A DNA stretch of 64,000 nt. Source: Streptomyces bacillaris (lineage in GTDB: Bacteria > Actinomycetota > Actinomycetes > Streptomycetales > Streptomycetaceae). The stretch lies in contig NZ_CP029378.1 in NCBI RefSeq assembly GCF_003268675.1, positions 6,324,001 to 6,388,000 on the forward strand. Reading direction: 5' to 3'. The translations under genes were made by a program, and so were the position numbers. Below, piece by piece: positions 1 to 8,045 of the stretch (position 1 is the first letter of the stretch; each line of letters starts with the position of its first letter). A model generated the notes under the pieces. The model made no database searches, was not told where the DNA came from, and worked only from the letters and a program-made list of their open reading frames with translations.

Positions 1-1087
1 GGAGCTTGTCCTCCCAGCCCGCGGGCAGCTCGCCCGCCGCGATCCGGTCGAAGTCGGCGGCGCGCTCGGGGTTGGCGGTGCGCCACGCGGCGAACGCCTT
101 GTCCCACTCGGCACGGGCCTCACGGCCGCGGTCCAGGGCCTGGCGGGTGTGGCCGATGACCTCGTCGGAGACCTCGAAGGTCTGCTCCGGGTCGAAGCCC
201 AGGACCCGCTTGGTGGCCGCGATCTCCGCCTCGCCGAGGGCCGAACCGTGGGCGGCCTCGGTGTTCTGGGCGTTCGGGGCGGGCCAGGCGATGATCGAGC
301 GGGCCGCGATGAACGAGGGGCGCTCGGTCTCGGCCCTGGCCGCCTGGAGCGCCGCGTACAGGCCCGCCGGGTCCAGGTCGCCGTTGGCCTGCTGCTCGAC
401 GCGCTGGACGTGCCAGCCGTACGCCTCGTACCGCTTGAGGGTGTCCTCGGAGACCGCGGTCTCGGTGTCGCCCTCGATGGAGATGTGGTTGTCGTCCCAG
501 AGCAGGACCAGGTTGCCCAGCTTCTGGTGCCCGGCCAGCGAGGATGCCTCGGCGGCGATGCCCTCCTGGAGGCAGCCGTCACCGGCGACGACCCAGACGG
601 TGTGGTCGAACGGGGAGGTGCCGGGGGCCGCCTCCGGGTCGAAGAGGCCGCGCTCGTAGCGGGCGGCCATGGCCATGCCCACCGCGTTGGCGACACCCTG
701 GCCCAGCGGGCCCGTCGTCGTCTCGACACCGGTCGTGTGGCCGTACTCCGGGTGGCCCGGGGTCTTGGAGCCCCACGTCCGGAACGCCTTCAGGTCGTCC
801 AGCTCCAGGCCGTAACCGGCCAGGTAGAGCTGGATGTAGAGGGTCAGGCTGGAGTGACCCGCCGACAGGACGAACCGGTCGCGGCCGGTCCACTCCGCGT
901 CCGCCGGGTCGTGCCGCATGACTTTCTGGAACAGGGTGTACGCGGCGGGGGCCAGGCTCATCGCCGTGCCCGGGTGGCCGTTTCCGACTTTCTGTACGGC
1001 GTCCGCGGCGAGGACGCGGGCGGTGTCCACCGCCCGCTGGTCCAAATCGGTCCACTGGAGGTCTGAGGTGGTCGGCTTGATGCTCAC
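1..1087 (-). CDS. tkt: Transketolase, 5' part (C-terminus outside window)
   Basis: Transketolase is a thiamine-diphosphate enzyme that moves two-carbon units between sugar phosphates in the pentose phosphate pathway. The first ~360 residues are visible. They include the GNGHPG motif near residue 36, a GHTTGVE/GPLGQG stretch near residue 115, and the GDG...N ThDP-Mg motif (GDGCLQEG, then WDDN) near residues 157-185. The start is GTG at 1085-1087, giving VSIKPTTSD; a GGAGAGGAG stretch lies about 13 nt upstream, slightly far for a ribosome site. The gene runs off the left edge and is divergent from ctaB. The family call is secure. Confidence 0.95.
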   Translation of the reverse strand, partial: MSIKPTTSDLQWTDLDQRAVDTARVLAADAVQKVGNGHPGTAMSLAPAAYTLFQKVMRHDPADAEWTGRDRFVLSAGHSSLTLYIQLYLAGYGLELDDLKAFRTWGSKTPGHPEYGHTTGVETTTGPLGQGVANAVGMAMAARYERGLFDPEAAPGTSPFDHTVWVVAGDGCLQEGIAAEASSLAGHQKLGNLVLLWDDNHISIEGDTETAVSEDTLKRYEAYGWHVQRVEQQANGDLDPAGLYAALQAARAETERPSFIAARSIIAWPAPNAQNTEAAHGSALGEAEIAATKRVLGFDPEQTFEVSDEVIGHTRQALDRGREARAEWDKAFAAWRTANPERAADFDRIAAGELPAGWEDKL

Positions 1088-1286
1088 CCTGCGTCAGGGC
1101 TCCTCTCCACTGTTCGTAGGCCGGTGGCTGATACCGCACCGGGCGCTGCCGAGCCTACCCTCGCCGGGGCCCACACCTCCCGGCTCTTTCCAGGGTGCGG
1201 GCGACGCGGGCACTTCGCCTCCCGGCGGACCTTCTCCGTACATCCCACAGTCACCCCCAACACGACCCCACCCCGGCGAAGGACGG

Positions 1287-1305
1287 TGTAGGCCCAACGT
1301 CTACA
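1287..1305. promoter_or_regulatory. Inverted repeat TGTAG-N9-CTACA between tkt and ctaB
   Basis: A 5-bp-arm inverted repeat sits in the 294-bp divergent tkt/ctaB intergenic region. Its right arm overlaps TACAGT (1302-1307), a possible -10 element about 75 nt before the ctaB start. Placement is compatible with an operator, but the arms are short and chance occurrence is possible. Nothing else was recognised in this gap. Confidence 0.25.
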
Positions 1306-1381
1306 GTGGTCGGGTTCGCGCAAGTCTTCACAAGGGCCCCTCGGCCCGGAGCTTGCTGGGATTTCTCTGTCAGGGGTGTGC

Positions 1382-2329
1382 GTGACGGCCGTCGAGTCCC
1401 GACCCGCCGGGGTCGCCTTGACTCCCAGCCCAGGGGGCCATCGCCCGTACGGGGCCCGTGTCAAGGCATTCGTGGCGCTTACGAAGCCACGGATCATCGA
1501 GCTGTTGCTCATCACCACGATTCCGGTGATGTTCCTCGCCGCCCAGGGCGTACCCGACCTGTGGCTGGTGTTCGCCACCACCTTCGGGGGATATCTCTCG
1601 GCGGGCGGCGCCAACGCGCTCAACATGTACATCGACCGCGACATCGACGCGCTGATGGACCGCACGTCGCAGCGTCCGCTGGTCACCGGGATGGTCAGCC
1701 CGCGCGAGTGCCTCGTCTTCGGCATCTCCCTCGCGGTGATCTCGACCCTCTGGTTCGGACTGCTCGTCAACTGGCTGTCCGCCGGACTCGCCCTCGGGGC
1801 GCTGCTCTTCTACGTCGTCGTCTACACGATGCTCCTGAAGCGCCGCACCTCCCAGAACATCATCTGGGGCGGCATCGCCGGCTGCCTGCCGGTGCTCATC
1901 GGCTGGTCCTCCGTGACGAACTCCCTCTCCTGGGCCGCCGTCATCCTCTTCGCCGTCATCTTCTTCTGGACGCCGCCGCACTACTGGCCGCTCTCCATGA
2001 AGGTCAAGGACGACTACGCCCGGGTCGGCGTCCCGATGCTCCCGGTCATCGCCTCCAACCAGGTGGTCGCCCGGCAGATCGTCCTCTACAGCTGGGTGAT
2101 GGTCGGCGTCTCGCTGCTCCTCACCCCGCTGGGCTACACCGGCTGGTTCTACCTCTCGGTGGCGCTGCTCGCGGGCGGCTTCTGGCTCTGGGAGGCCCAC
2201 GGGCTGCAGAACCGGGCCAGGGCCGGGGTGACCGGCGCCAAGCTCAAGGAGATGCGGCTGTTCCACTGGTCCATCACCTACGTCTCGCTGCTCTTCCTGG
2301 CCGTCGCGGTGGACCCCTTCCTCCGCTAG
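1382..2329 (+). CDS. ctaB: Heme o synthase (protoheme IX farnesyltransferase)
   Basis: CtaB adds a farnesyl group to heme b to make heme o, the precursor of heme a for the aa3 oxidase, in the cytoplasmic membrane. The 315-residue protein has about nine hydrophobic segments. The UbiA-family prenyl-diphosphate motif N-x3-D-x3-D is present as NMYIDRDIDALMD near residue 80, and the second aspartate motif (KDDYARVGVPML) lies near 205. I place the start at GTG 1382 because AGGGG at 1372-1376 is correctly spaced for it; the in-frame GTG at 1376 overlaps that site. It is divergent from tkt and near ctaA, the next enzyme of the pathway. Confidence 0.95.
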   Translation: MTAVESRPAGVALTPSPGGHRPYGARVKAFVALTKPRIIELLLITTIPVMFLAAQGVPDLWLVFATTFGGYLSAGGANALNMYIDRDIDALMDRTSQRPLVTGMVSPRECLVFGISLAVISTLWFGLLVNWLSAGLALGALLFYVVVYTMLLKRRTSQNIIWGGIAGCLPVLIGWSSVTNSLSWAAVILFAVIFFWTPPHYWPLSMKVKDDYARVGVPMLPVIASNQVVARQIVLYSWVMVGVSLLLTPLGYTGWFYLSVALLAGGFWLWEAHGLQNRARAGVTGAKLKEMRLFHWSITYVSLLFLAVAVDPFLR

Positions 2330-2351
2330 GGAAGTCCGGCCCCCGGCCTCT

Positions 2352-2391
2352 ACGGGCGGGTCACGTGGCAGAAGCCACGCGACCCGCCCGT
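2352..2391 (+). terminator. Stem-loop after ctaB
   Basis: Arms ACGGGCGGGTC (2352-2362) and GACCCGCCCGT (2381-2391) enclose a second perfect stem CGTGGC/GCCACG with an AGAA loop. It lies 23 nt past the ctaB stop. There is no U-tract, as is usual for strong Streptomyces terminators. Confidence 0.7.
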
Positions 2392-2426
2392 CGCCGTTCG
2401 AACTACTCGTCGGTAGCATCTTGTTC

Positions 2427-2804
2427 ATGGCAGAGACGGCAGCAGACGCAGCAGAGACCGGGCAGACCTCCCGGAGCGACGCCCGGAAGGCGGCCCGCGC
2501 GGAGCGCAGGGCGGCGAGGCTGGCCCGCGAGATCGGGGCCTTCGCCAAGGAGCACGGCGGCGCCGAGGGGCAGCTCGCCTACATCGGTGAGGCCGGCGCC
2601 CGCATCGTCCTGGTCGGCCAGGACGGCGCCTGGGGCGACCTGGTGGCCCCGACGTACGCCGTGGCCGAGAACGCGGTGGAGAAGTCCGGCATCACGGTCC
2701 ACGAGGAGTTCGACGGCGACTTCGCCCTCAAGGTCCGCACCGGCCCGTACGAGTGGTCGCGGATGGCCGGGATCCAGGTCGGCGGCCCGTCCAACGACAG
2801 CTGA
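2427..2804 (+). CDS. Conserved hypothetical protein, 125 aa
   Basis: I do not recognise a named family. The N-terminal ~40 residues are Ala/Arg/Glu-rich and probably helical (SDARKAARAERRAARLAREI). The remainder is a small alpha/beta-looking domain (YIGEAGARIVLVGQDGAWGDLVAP, then a YEWSRMAG segment near the end). It is soluble, with no signal peptide or membrane segment. ATG 2427 is preferred over TTG 2421: no ribosome site is visible and TAGCAT (2414-2419) ends 7 nt upstream, which suggests a leaderless transcript. It is bounded on both sides by stem-loops, so it is probably monocistronic. Confidence 0.8.
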   Translation: MAETAADAAETGQTSRSDARKAARAERRAARLAREIGAFAKEHGGAEGQLAYIGEAGARIVLVGQDGAWGDLVAPTYAVAENAVEKSGITVHEEFDGDFALKVRTGPYEWSRMAGIQVGGPSNDS

Positions 2805-2815
2805 GCCGTACGCGA

Positions 2816-2848
2816 AAGGGGCGGCGGGCACACGGCCCGCCGCCCCTT
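2816..2848. terminator. Bidirectional terminator between convergent genes
   Basis: Perfect 14-bp arms (AAGGGGCGGCGGGC at 2816-2829, GCCCGCCGCCCCTT at 2835-2848) with a 5-nt loop lie between the hypothetical gene ending at 2804 and ctaA ending at 2863 on the other strand. The flanking AA and TT give short A/U tails in both directions. Confidence 0.8.
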
Positions 2849-2862
2849 CGTCGTACTAACTC

Positions 2863-3870
2863 CTAGACCGCCTGCGCGGACGCCGAGGGCTGCTGCTCCT
2901 GCTGCCCGCGCTCCCCGGCGGAGGACGGGCCCGGCAGCGGGGCCGGGGCGTCGTCGCCGCGCTCGCGCATGCTCATCACCAGGCGGATCACGGCGATCCA
3001 CATGATGGCCGAGCCGAACATGTGGATGCCGACCAGGATCTCGGGGACGTCGGTGAAGTACTGGACGTACCCGATCGCGCCTTGGGCGAGCAGCACCACC
3101 AGCAGGTCGCGGGCGCGGGCCCGGGTGTCGGCGGGGGCGTCGACCACGCGCAGGGCCAGCCACATGGCGATGGCGAGCGCGCAGACCACCCAGGCGGAGA
3201 TGGCGTGCACATGGGCGGCGGCCGACCAGTCCCACGGCATGCGCGGTACGTCGCTGCTGTCGCCCGCGTGCTTGCCGGAGCCGGTCACCGAGGTGCCCAG
3301 CACGATGAGGACCACGGTGGTCGCCACGATCGCCCAGGCGAGCCGGCGCACCGGCAGGGGCGCGCGGGGGCGGGCCGGGCCGTCGCCCTCGCCGATCCGG
3401 ACCCAGGTGATCACGGTGACCGCGAGCAGCGCGTTGGCGAGCAGGAAGTGCCCGGCCACCGTCCACGGGTTGAGCCCCGCCCAGACGGTGATGCCGCCGA
3501 GGACGGCGTTGCCCAGCACGATCCAGAACTGCGACCAGGCCAGCCGGGTCAGCTTGCGGCGGCGCGGCTTCATCGAACTGACGGCGACGATCGCCCAGCC
3601 GACGGCCGCCGACAGGACGTACGTCAGCATCCGGTTGCCGAACTCGATCGCGCCGTGCAGCCCCTGCTCGGGGGTGGCGAACAGACTGTCGTCGGTGCAC
3701 TTGGGCCAGGTGTCGCAGCCGAGGCCCGAACCGGTCAGCCGGACGGCACCGCCGGTGACGATGATCAGGACGCTCATCATGACGGCGGAGAGCGCGGCAC
3801 GCTTGACGATCCTGGTGGACGGCGTCCAGCGCTTGGCGATGGCAGAGATGGGGGTTTCCACGCGGACCAT
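2863..3870 (-). CDS. ctaA: Heme A synthase (COX15/CtaA family)
   Basis: CtaA oxidises the C8 methyl of heme o to the formyl group of heme a in the membrane, acting after CtaB. The 335-residue protein has about eight membrane segments. Family landmarks are the first extracellular loop with a Cys pair (LTGSGLGCDTWPKC), HGAIEFGNRM, AGHFLLANALL, and the later heme-ligand region HVHAISAW and GIHMFGSAIMW. I chose ATG 3870 (MVRVETP). A GTG 21 nt upstream is possible, and neither has a clear ribosome site. The C-terminal ~30 residues are a Pro/Gln/Ser tail. Confidence 0.93.
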   Translation of the reverse strand: MVRVETPISAIAKRWTPSTRIVKRAALSAVMMSVLIIVTGGAVRLTGSGLGCDTWPKCTDDSLFATPEQGLHGAIEFGNRMLTYVLSAAVGWAIVAVSSMKPRRRKLTRLAWSQFWIVLGNAVLGGITVWAGLNPWTVAGHFLLANALLAVTVITWVRIGEGDGPARPRAPLPVRRLAWAIVATTVVLIVLGTSVTGSGKHAGDSSDVPRMPWDWSAAAHVHAISAWVVCALAIAMWLALRVVDAPADTRARARDLLVVLLAQGAIGYVQYFTDVPEILVGIHMFGSAIMWIAVIRLVMSMRERGDDAPAPLPGPSSAGERGQQEQQPSASAQAV

Positions 3871-3956
3871 CGTAGGAGGTGGCTTGTGCACGTTTTCACG
3901 AGGGGTGGGTTCGTGCCTCTTGCCCGGGAAGATCCCGTACGGCGGTCCGCCGCGCG

Positions 3957-4724
3957 CTACTCCCAGTGGAAGAACTTCGCCGCCGCGCCCAGCCCCAGCA
4001 CCGCCCACACGGCCAGGATCCCGGCCTCGGCCCACGGCATCGCCGCGCCGTGCTGGAGGACGTCCCGCAGGCCCTCCGAGAGCGCCGAGATGGGCAGCAG
4101 CCCCAGCACCGACTGCACCGCGTCCGGGAACTTGTCCAGCGGCACGATGACCCCGCCGCCGACCAGCAGCAGCAGGAAGACCAGGTTGGCGGCGGCGAGC
4201 GTCGCCTCGGCCTTCAGCGTCCCGGCCATCAGCAGCCCCAGCCCGGAGAACGCGGCCGTCCCGAGGACCAGGAGCAGCAGCACCGAGAGCGGGTTGCCCT
4301 GCGGCGACCAGCCGAGCGCGAGGGCGACCGCCGTCAGCAGCACGATCTGGAGCACCTCGGTGACCAGCACCGACAGGGTCTTCGCCGTCATCAGCGCCCA
4401 GCGCGGCAGCGGGGAGGCCCCGAGCCGCTTGAGGACCCCGTAACGGCGTTCGAAGCCGGTGGCGATGGCCTGGCCGGTGAAGGCGGTGGACATCACGGCG
4501 AGCGCGAGGATGCCCGGGGCCAGGAAGTCGACCGACGCGCCCGAGCCGGTGTCCACGATGTCGACCGCGCTGAACAGCACCAGCAGCAGCGTCGGGATGA
4601 TCACCGTCAGCAGCAGCTGCTCGCCGTTGCGCAGCAGCATCCGGGTCTCCAGCGCGGTCTGCGCGGCGATCATCCGGGGGAGCGGGGCGGCGCCGGGGCG
4701 CGGGGTGTACGTACCGGTGCTCAT
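3957..4724 (-). CDS. ABC-2 type exporter permease
   Basis: Integral membrane half of an ABC exporter, 255 residues with about six hydrophobic segments, typical of ABC-2/DrrB-like permeases. It begins MSTGTYTPRPG and contains FERRYGVLKRLGASPLPR, the usual cytoplasmic loop before the third helix. Its ATG overlaps the stop of the ATPase gene by ATGA, so the two are translationally coupled. The substrate is unknown; members of this family export drugs, lipids or natural products. Confidence 0.9.
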   Translation of the reverse strand: MSTGTYTPRPGAAPLPRMIAAQTALETRMLLRNGEQLLLTVIIPTLLLVLFSAVDIVDTGSGASVDFLAPGILALAVMSTAFTGQAIATGFERRYGVLKRLGASPLPRWALMTAKTLSVLVTEVLQIVLLTAVALALGWSPQGNPLSVLLLLVLGTAAFSGLGLLMAGTLKAEATLAAANLVFLLLLVGGGVIVPLDKFPDAVQSVLGLLPISALSEGLRDVLQHGAAMPWAEAGILAVWAVLGLGAAAKFFHWE

Positions 4725-5647
4725 GCGCGCAGCTCCTTGCCGGTCAGTTCGAGGAAGACGTCCTCCAGGGTGTGCCGCTCCACCGAGATGCCCTCGGGCA
4801 TCACACCGTGCTGGGCGCACCAGGAGGTGACGGTGGCCAGCAGCTGCGGGTCGACGGCCCCGGAGATGCGGTACGTGCCCGGGAGCGGCTCGGCGGCCTG
4901 GGAGCCGTCGGGCAGCGCCTTGACGAGCGAGCCCAGGTCGAGTCCGGGGCGTCCGGTGAAGCGCAGGGTGTTCTCGGCGCCGCCGCGGCAGAGCTGCTCG
5001 GGGGAGCCCTGGGCGATGACCCGGCCCGCGTCGATGATCGCCACGTCGTCGGCGAGCGCCTCGGCCTCGTCCATGAAGTGGGTGGTCAGCACCACGGAGA
5101 CGCCGTCCCCGCGCAGCTCGCGGACCAGGTCCCAGGTGGAGCGGCGGGCCTGTGGGTCGAGCCCGGCGGTCGGCTCGTCCAGGAAGACCAGCTCGGGCCG
5201 GCCGACGACCGCGAGGGCCAGGGCGAGGCGCTGCTGCTGGCCGCCGGAGAGCCGACGGTAGGCGGTGCGGCCGCAGGAGCCGAGGCCGAGCCGCTCGATC
5301 AGGGCGTCCACGTCCAGCGGGTGGGCGTGCAGCTTCGCCATGTGCCGGAGCATCTCGTCGGCGCGGGCGCCGGAGTAGACGCCGCCGGACTGGAGCATGA
5401 CCCCGATCCGGGGCCGCAGCCGCTCGGCGTCGACGACCGGGTCGAGCCCGAGGACGCGTACGGTGCCCGCGTCGGGGCGGCGGTAGCCCTCGCAGGTCTC
5501 GACGGTGGTGGTCTTCCCGGCGCCGTTCGGGCCGAGGACGGCGGTCACCGCGCCGGTCCGGACCACCAGATCGAGGCCGTCCACCGCGGTCTTCGTGCCG
5601 TACCGCTTCACCAGGCCTGTGACCTGTACGACGGGCTCGTTCTCCAT
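4721..5647 (-). CDS. ABC exporter ATP-binding protein (DrrA-like)
   Basis: A 308-residue nucleotide-binding subunit. It has Walker A (GPNGAGKTT, ~residue 40), Q-loop (LQSGG), signature LSGGQQQRL, Walker B (LVFLDEPTAGLD) and the switch His (TTHFMDEAE). A C-terminal ~80-residue extension is typical of DrrA-type exporters. It is the first gene of a two-gene operon with the permease at 3957 and is divergent from sufR. A candidate operator lies just upstream. The cargo cannot be read from sequence. Confidence 0.93.
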   Translation of the reverse strand: MENEPVVQVTGLVKRYGTKTAVDGLDLVVRTGAVTAVLGPNGAGKTTTVETCEGYRRPDAGTVRVLGLDPVVDAERLRPRIGVMLQSGGVYSGARADEMLRHMAKLHAHPLDVDALIERLGLGSCGRTAYRRLSGGQQQRLALALAVVGRPELVFLDEPTAGLDPQARRSTWDLVRELRGDGVSVVLTTHFMDEAEALADDVAIIDAGRVIAQGSPEQLCRGGAENTLRFTGRPGLDLGSLVKALPDGSQAAEPLPGTYRISGAVDPQLLATVTSWCAQHGVMPEGISVERHTLEDVFLELTGKELRA

Positions 5648-5693
5648 GGCTAGGCAGTCTAGGCAGGGGCTCCGGGAGGCCCGGTCCCGGGGC

Positions 5694-5711
5694 CAGATTA
5701 GGTAACCCTAA
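5694..5711 (-). promoter_or_regulatory. Candidate promoter/operator of the ABC exporter operon
   Basis: TTAGG-N4-CCTAA (5698-5711) is an inverted repeat 50 nt upstream of the ATPase start. Read on the minus strand it overlaps TAATCT, a plausible -10. It resembles half of an iron box (AGGTAACCCTAA against AGGCTAACCTAA) but is three bases off and lacks the left half, so I do not call it a DmdR/IdeR site. Confidence 0.4.
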
Positions 5712-5747
5712 GTGACGAACCACACCGTAGATCGTTCCGGACCGTGG

Positions 5748-5784
5748 TTGTCAGGGCCGAATGAATTACGCAACAATGGTGTTG
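5748..5784 (+). promoter_or_regulatory. sufR promoter with SufR operator CAAC-N6-GTTG
   Basis: TTGTCA (5748-5753) and AACAAT (5772-5777) form a -35/-10 pair with an 18-bp spacer. CAAC-AATGGT-GTTG (5771-5784) covers the -10 and reaches the first base of the GTG start codon. CAAC-N6-GTTG is, as I recall it, the published SufR-binding inverted repeat of Streptomyces avermitilis. The layout predicts autorepression of the whole suf operon by occlusion of the -10 and start site of a leaderless mRNA. Confidence 0.75.
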
Positions 5785-6527
5785 TGAAATACGACGGCGG
5801 GGCTCCTCAGGAGGAACTCGCGACCGGTGAGCGCTCGACGCGCAACCGGGTCGCGCGCTCCATCCTGGACCACGGGCCCTCCACCGTCGCGGACCTTGCC
5901 AAGCGCCTCGGCCTCACCCAGGCCGCCGTCCGCCGCCACCTGGACGCCCTCGTCTCCGACGATGTCGTCGAAGCCCGTGAACAGCGGGTCTACGGGGCAC
6001 GGACCCGGGGCAGGCCCGCCAAGGTGTTCGCCCTGACGGACTGCGGCCGGGACGCCTTCGACCAGTCCTACGACAAGCTGGCCGCCGACGCCCTGCGCTT
6101 CATCGCCGAATCCGGCGGGGACGAGGCGATCATCGCCTTCGCCCGCGCCCGGATGGCCGCGATGGGCGAGGCGTACCGCGCCGCGGTCGAGGCCGCGGAG
6201 CCCGAGCGGCGCACGGAGGCCCTCGCCAGGGCTCTGAGCGCCGACGGGTACGCTGCTACGGCGCGAAGCGCGCCGGGCCCGCAGCAGGGCGAGCAGCTGT
6301 GCCAGCACCACTGCCCGGTGGCGCATGTCGCCGAGCAGTTCCCACAGCTGTGCGAGGCGGAGACGGAATTCTTCTCCAGCCTCCTCGGGACCCATGTGCA
6401 GCGTCTGGCCACCCTCGCCCATGGCGACGGCGTGTGCACGACATACGTGCCGCGCAGCGGCCAGACAGCACCCCCACAGACCACCCATTCAGCATCTGCA
6501 AGCACGGCCGGGAGGAACCCCGCATGA
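5784..6527 (+). CDS. sufR: SufR, Fe-S sensing transcriptional repressor of suf operon
   Basis: SufR senses Fe-S cluster supply through a bound cluster and represses suf. The 247-residue protein has an N-terminal winged helix (STVADLAKRLGLTQAAVRRHL, residues ~33-53) and a C-terminal cysteine group C-x3-CPVAH...QLC near residues 178-195, which fits cluster ligation. I start at GTG 5784, which has a -10 ending 6 nt upstream. An upstream in-frame start at 5712 would place the operator inside the coding region. The stop overlaps the sufB ATG (ATGA). Confidence 0.92.
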   Translation: MKYDGGAPQEELATGERSTRNRVARSILDHGPSTVADLAKRLGLTQAAVRRHLDALVSDDVVEAREQRVYGARTRGRPAKVFALTDCGRDAFDQSYDKLAADALRFIAESGGDEAIIAFARARMAAMGEAYRAAVEAAEPERRTEALARALSADGYAATARSAPGPQQGEQLCQHHCPVAHVAEQFPQLCEAETEFFSSLLGTHVQRLATLAHGDGVCTTYVPRSGQTAPPQTTHSASASTAGRNPA

Positions 6528-7945
6528 CGCTCCCCACGGAGACTGCCCACCCTGAGCTCGAGGGTCTGGGTACGTACGAATTCGGCTGGGCCGACTCCGA
6601 CGCGGCAGGCGCGGCGGCCAAGCGCGGCCTCTCCGAGGAGGTCGTCCGCGACATCTCGGAGAAGAAGAACGAGCCGGAGTGGATGCTGAAGCTCCGCCTC
6701 AAGGGTCTGAAGCTCTTCGGCAAGAAGCCCATGCCCAGCTGGGGCTCGGACCTGTCGGGCATCGACTTCGACAACATCAAGTACTTCGTGCGCTCCACGG
6801 AGAAGCAGGCCGCCTCCTGGGAGGACCTGCCCGAGGACATCAAGAACACGTACGACAAGCTCGGCATCCCCGAGGCGGAGAAGCAGCGCCTCGTCGCCGG
6901 TGTCGCCGCGCAGTACGAGTCCGAGGTCGTCTACCACCAGATCCGCGAGGACCTGGAGGAGCAGGGCGTCATCTTCCTGGACACCGACACCGCGCTGAAG
7001 GAGCACCCGGAGCTCTTCAAGGAGTACTTCGGCACCGTCATCCCGGTCGGCGACAACAAGTTCGCCTCGCTGAACACGGCCGTGTGGTCCGGCGGCTCGT
7101 TCATCTACGTGCCCAAGGGCGTCCACGTGGACATCCCGCTCCAGGCCTACTTCCGTATCAACACGGAGAACATGGGCCAGTTCGAGCGGACGCTGATCAT
7201 CGTCGACGAGGACGCCTACGTCCACTACGTCGAGGGCTGCACCGCCCCGATCTACTCCTCGGACTCGCTGCACAGCGCCGTGGTCGAGATCATCGTGAAG
7301 AAGGGCGGCCGCTGCCGCTACACGACCATCCAGAACTGGTCGAACAACGTCTACAACCTGGTCACCAAGCGGGCCGTGGCCTACGAGGGCGCGACCATGG
7401 AGTGGGTCGACGGCAACATCGGCTCCAAGGTGACCATGAAGTACCCGGCCGTCTACCTGATGGGCGAGCACGCCAAGGGCGAGACGCTCTCCATCGCCTT
7501 CGCGGGCGAGGGCCAGCACCAGGACGCCGGCGCCAAGATGGTCCACATGGCTCCGAACACCTCCTCGAACATCGTCTCCAAGTCGGTGGCGCGAGGCGGC
7601 GGCCGCACCTCCTACCGCGGTCTGATCGAGATCGGTGAGGGCGCGCCGGGCGCGAAGTCCAACGTCCTCTGCGACGCTCTGCTCGTCGACACGATCTCCC
7701 GCTCGGACACCTACCCGTACGTCGACGTCCGTGAGGACGACGTGTCGATGGGCCACGAGGCGACCGTCTCCAAGGTCTCCGAGGACCAGCTCTTCTACCT
7801 GATGAGCCGCGGACTCACCGAGTTCGAGGCCATGGCGATGATCGTGCGTGGCTTCGTCGAGCCGATCGCGAAGGAGCTGCCCATGGAGTACGCCCTGGAG
7901 CTCAACCGGCTGATCGAGCTGCAGATGGAGGGTTCGGTCGGCTAG
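6524..7945 (+). CDS. sufB: SufB, Fe-S cluster scaffold subunit
   Basis: SufB is the main scaffold of the SufBC2D complex, where Fe-S clusters are assembled. At 473 residues it has normal length. It contains the conserved core with EGCTAPIYSSDSLHSAVVEI and RCRYTTIQNWSNNVYNL, and the C-terminal GHEATVSKVSEDQLFYLMSRG that also marks the SufB/SufD fold. GGGAGGAA lies 8 nt before the ATG, and the start is coupled to sufR by a 4-nt overlap. Second gene of sufR-B-D-Rieske-C-S-U. Confidence 0.97.
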   Translation: MTLPTETAHPELEGLGTYEFGWADSDAAGAAAKRGLSEEVVRDISEKKNEPEWMLKLRLKGLKLFGKKPMPSWGSDLSGIDFDNIKYFVRSTEKQAASWEDLPEDIKNTYDKLGIPEAEKQRLVAGVAAQYESEVVYHQIREDLEEQGVIFLDTDTALKEHPELFKEYFGTVIPVGDNKFASLNTAVWSGGSFIYVPKGVHVDIPLQAYFRINTENMGQFERTLIIVDEDAYVHYVEGCTAPIYSSDSLHSAVVEIIVKKGGRCRYTTIQNWSNNVYNLVTKRAVAYEGATMEWVDGNIGSKVTMKYPAVYLMGEHAKGETLSIAFAGEGQHQDAGAKMVHMAPNTSSNIVSKSVARGGGRTSYRGLIEIGEGAPGAKSNVLCDALLVDTISRSDTYPYVDVREDDVSMGHEATVSKVSEDQLFYLMSRGLTEFEAMAMIVRGFVEPIAKELPMEYALELNRLIELQMEGSVG

Positions 7946-7964
7946 GACCTCCCGCGAGGCCCTG

Positions 7965-7991
7965 GGGGACGGCTGTTCACCGGCCGTCCCC
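7965..7991 (+). other. Stem-loop in the sufB-sufD gap
   Basis: Perfect 9-bp arms GGGGACGGC (7965-7973) and GCCGTCCCC (7983-7991) with a 9-nt loop. This 100-nt gap is the largest within the otherwise tightly packed suf operon. It may stabilise the 3' end of the sufRB message or partly terminate; no U-tract follows. Confidence 0.6.
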
Positions 7992-8045
7992 GCCCCCTAC
8001 CGGACCACCCCCTTCTTGACTGAGAAAGCGAGCACTACGACAGCC

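Noticed and set aside
5698..5711. Iron box (DmdR/IdeR site) upstream of the ABC exporter
   Set aside because: Only a half-site with three mismatches; kept as an unassigned palindrome instead.
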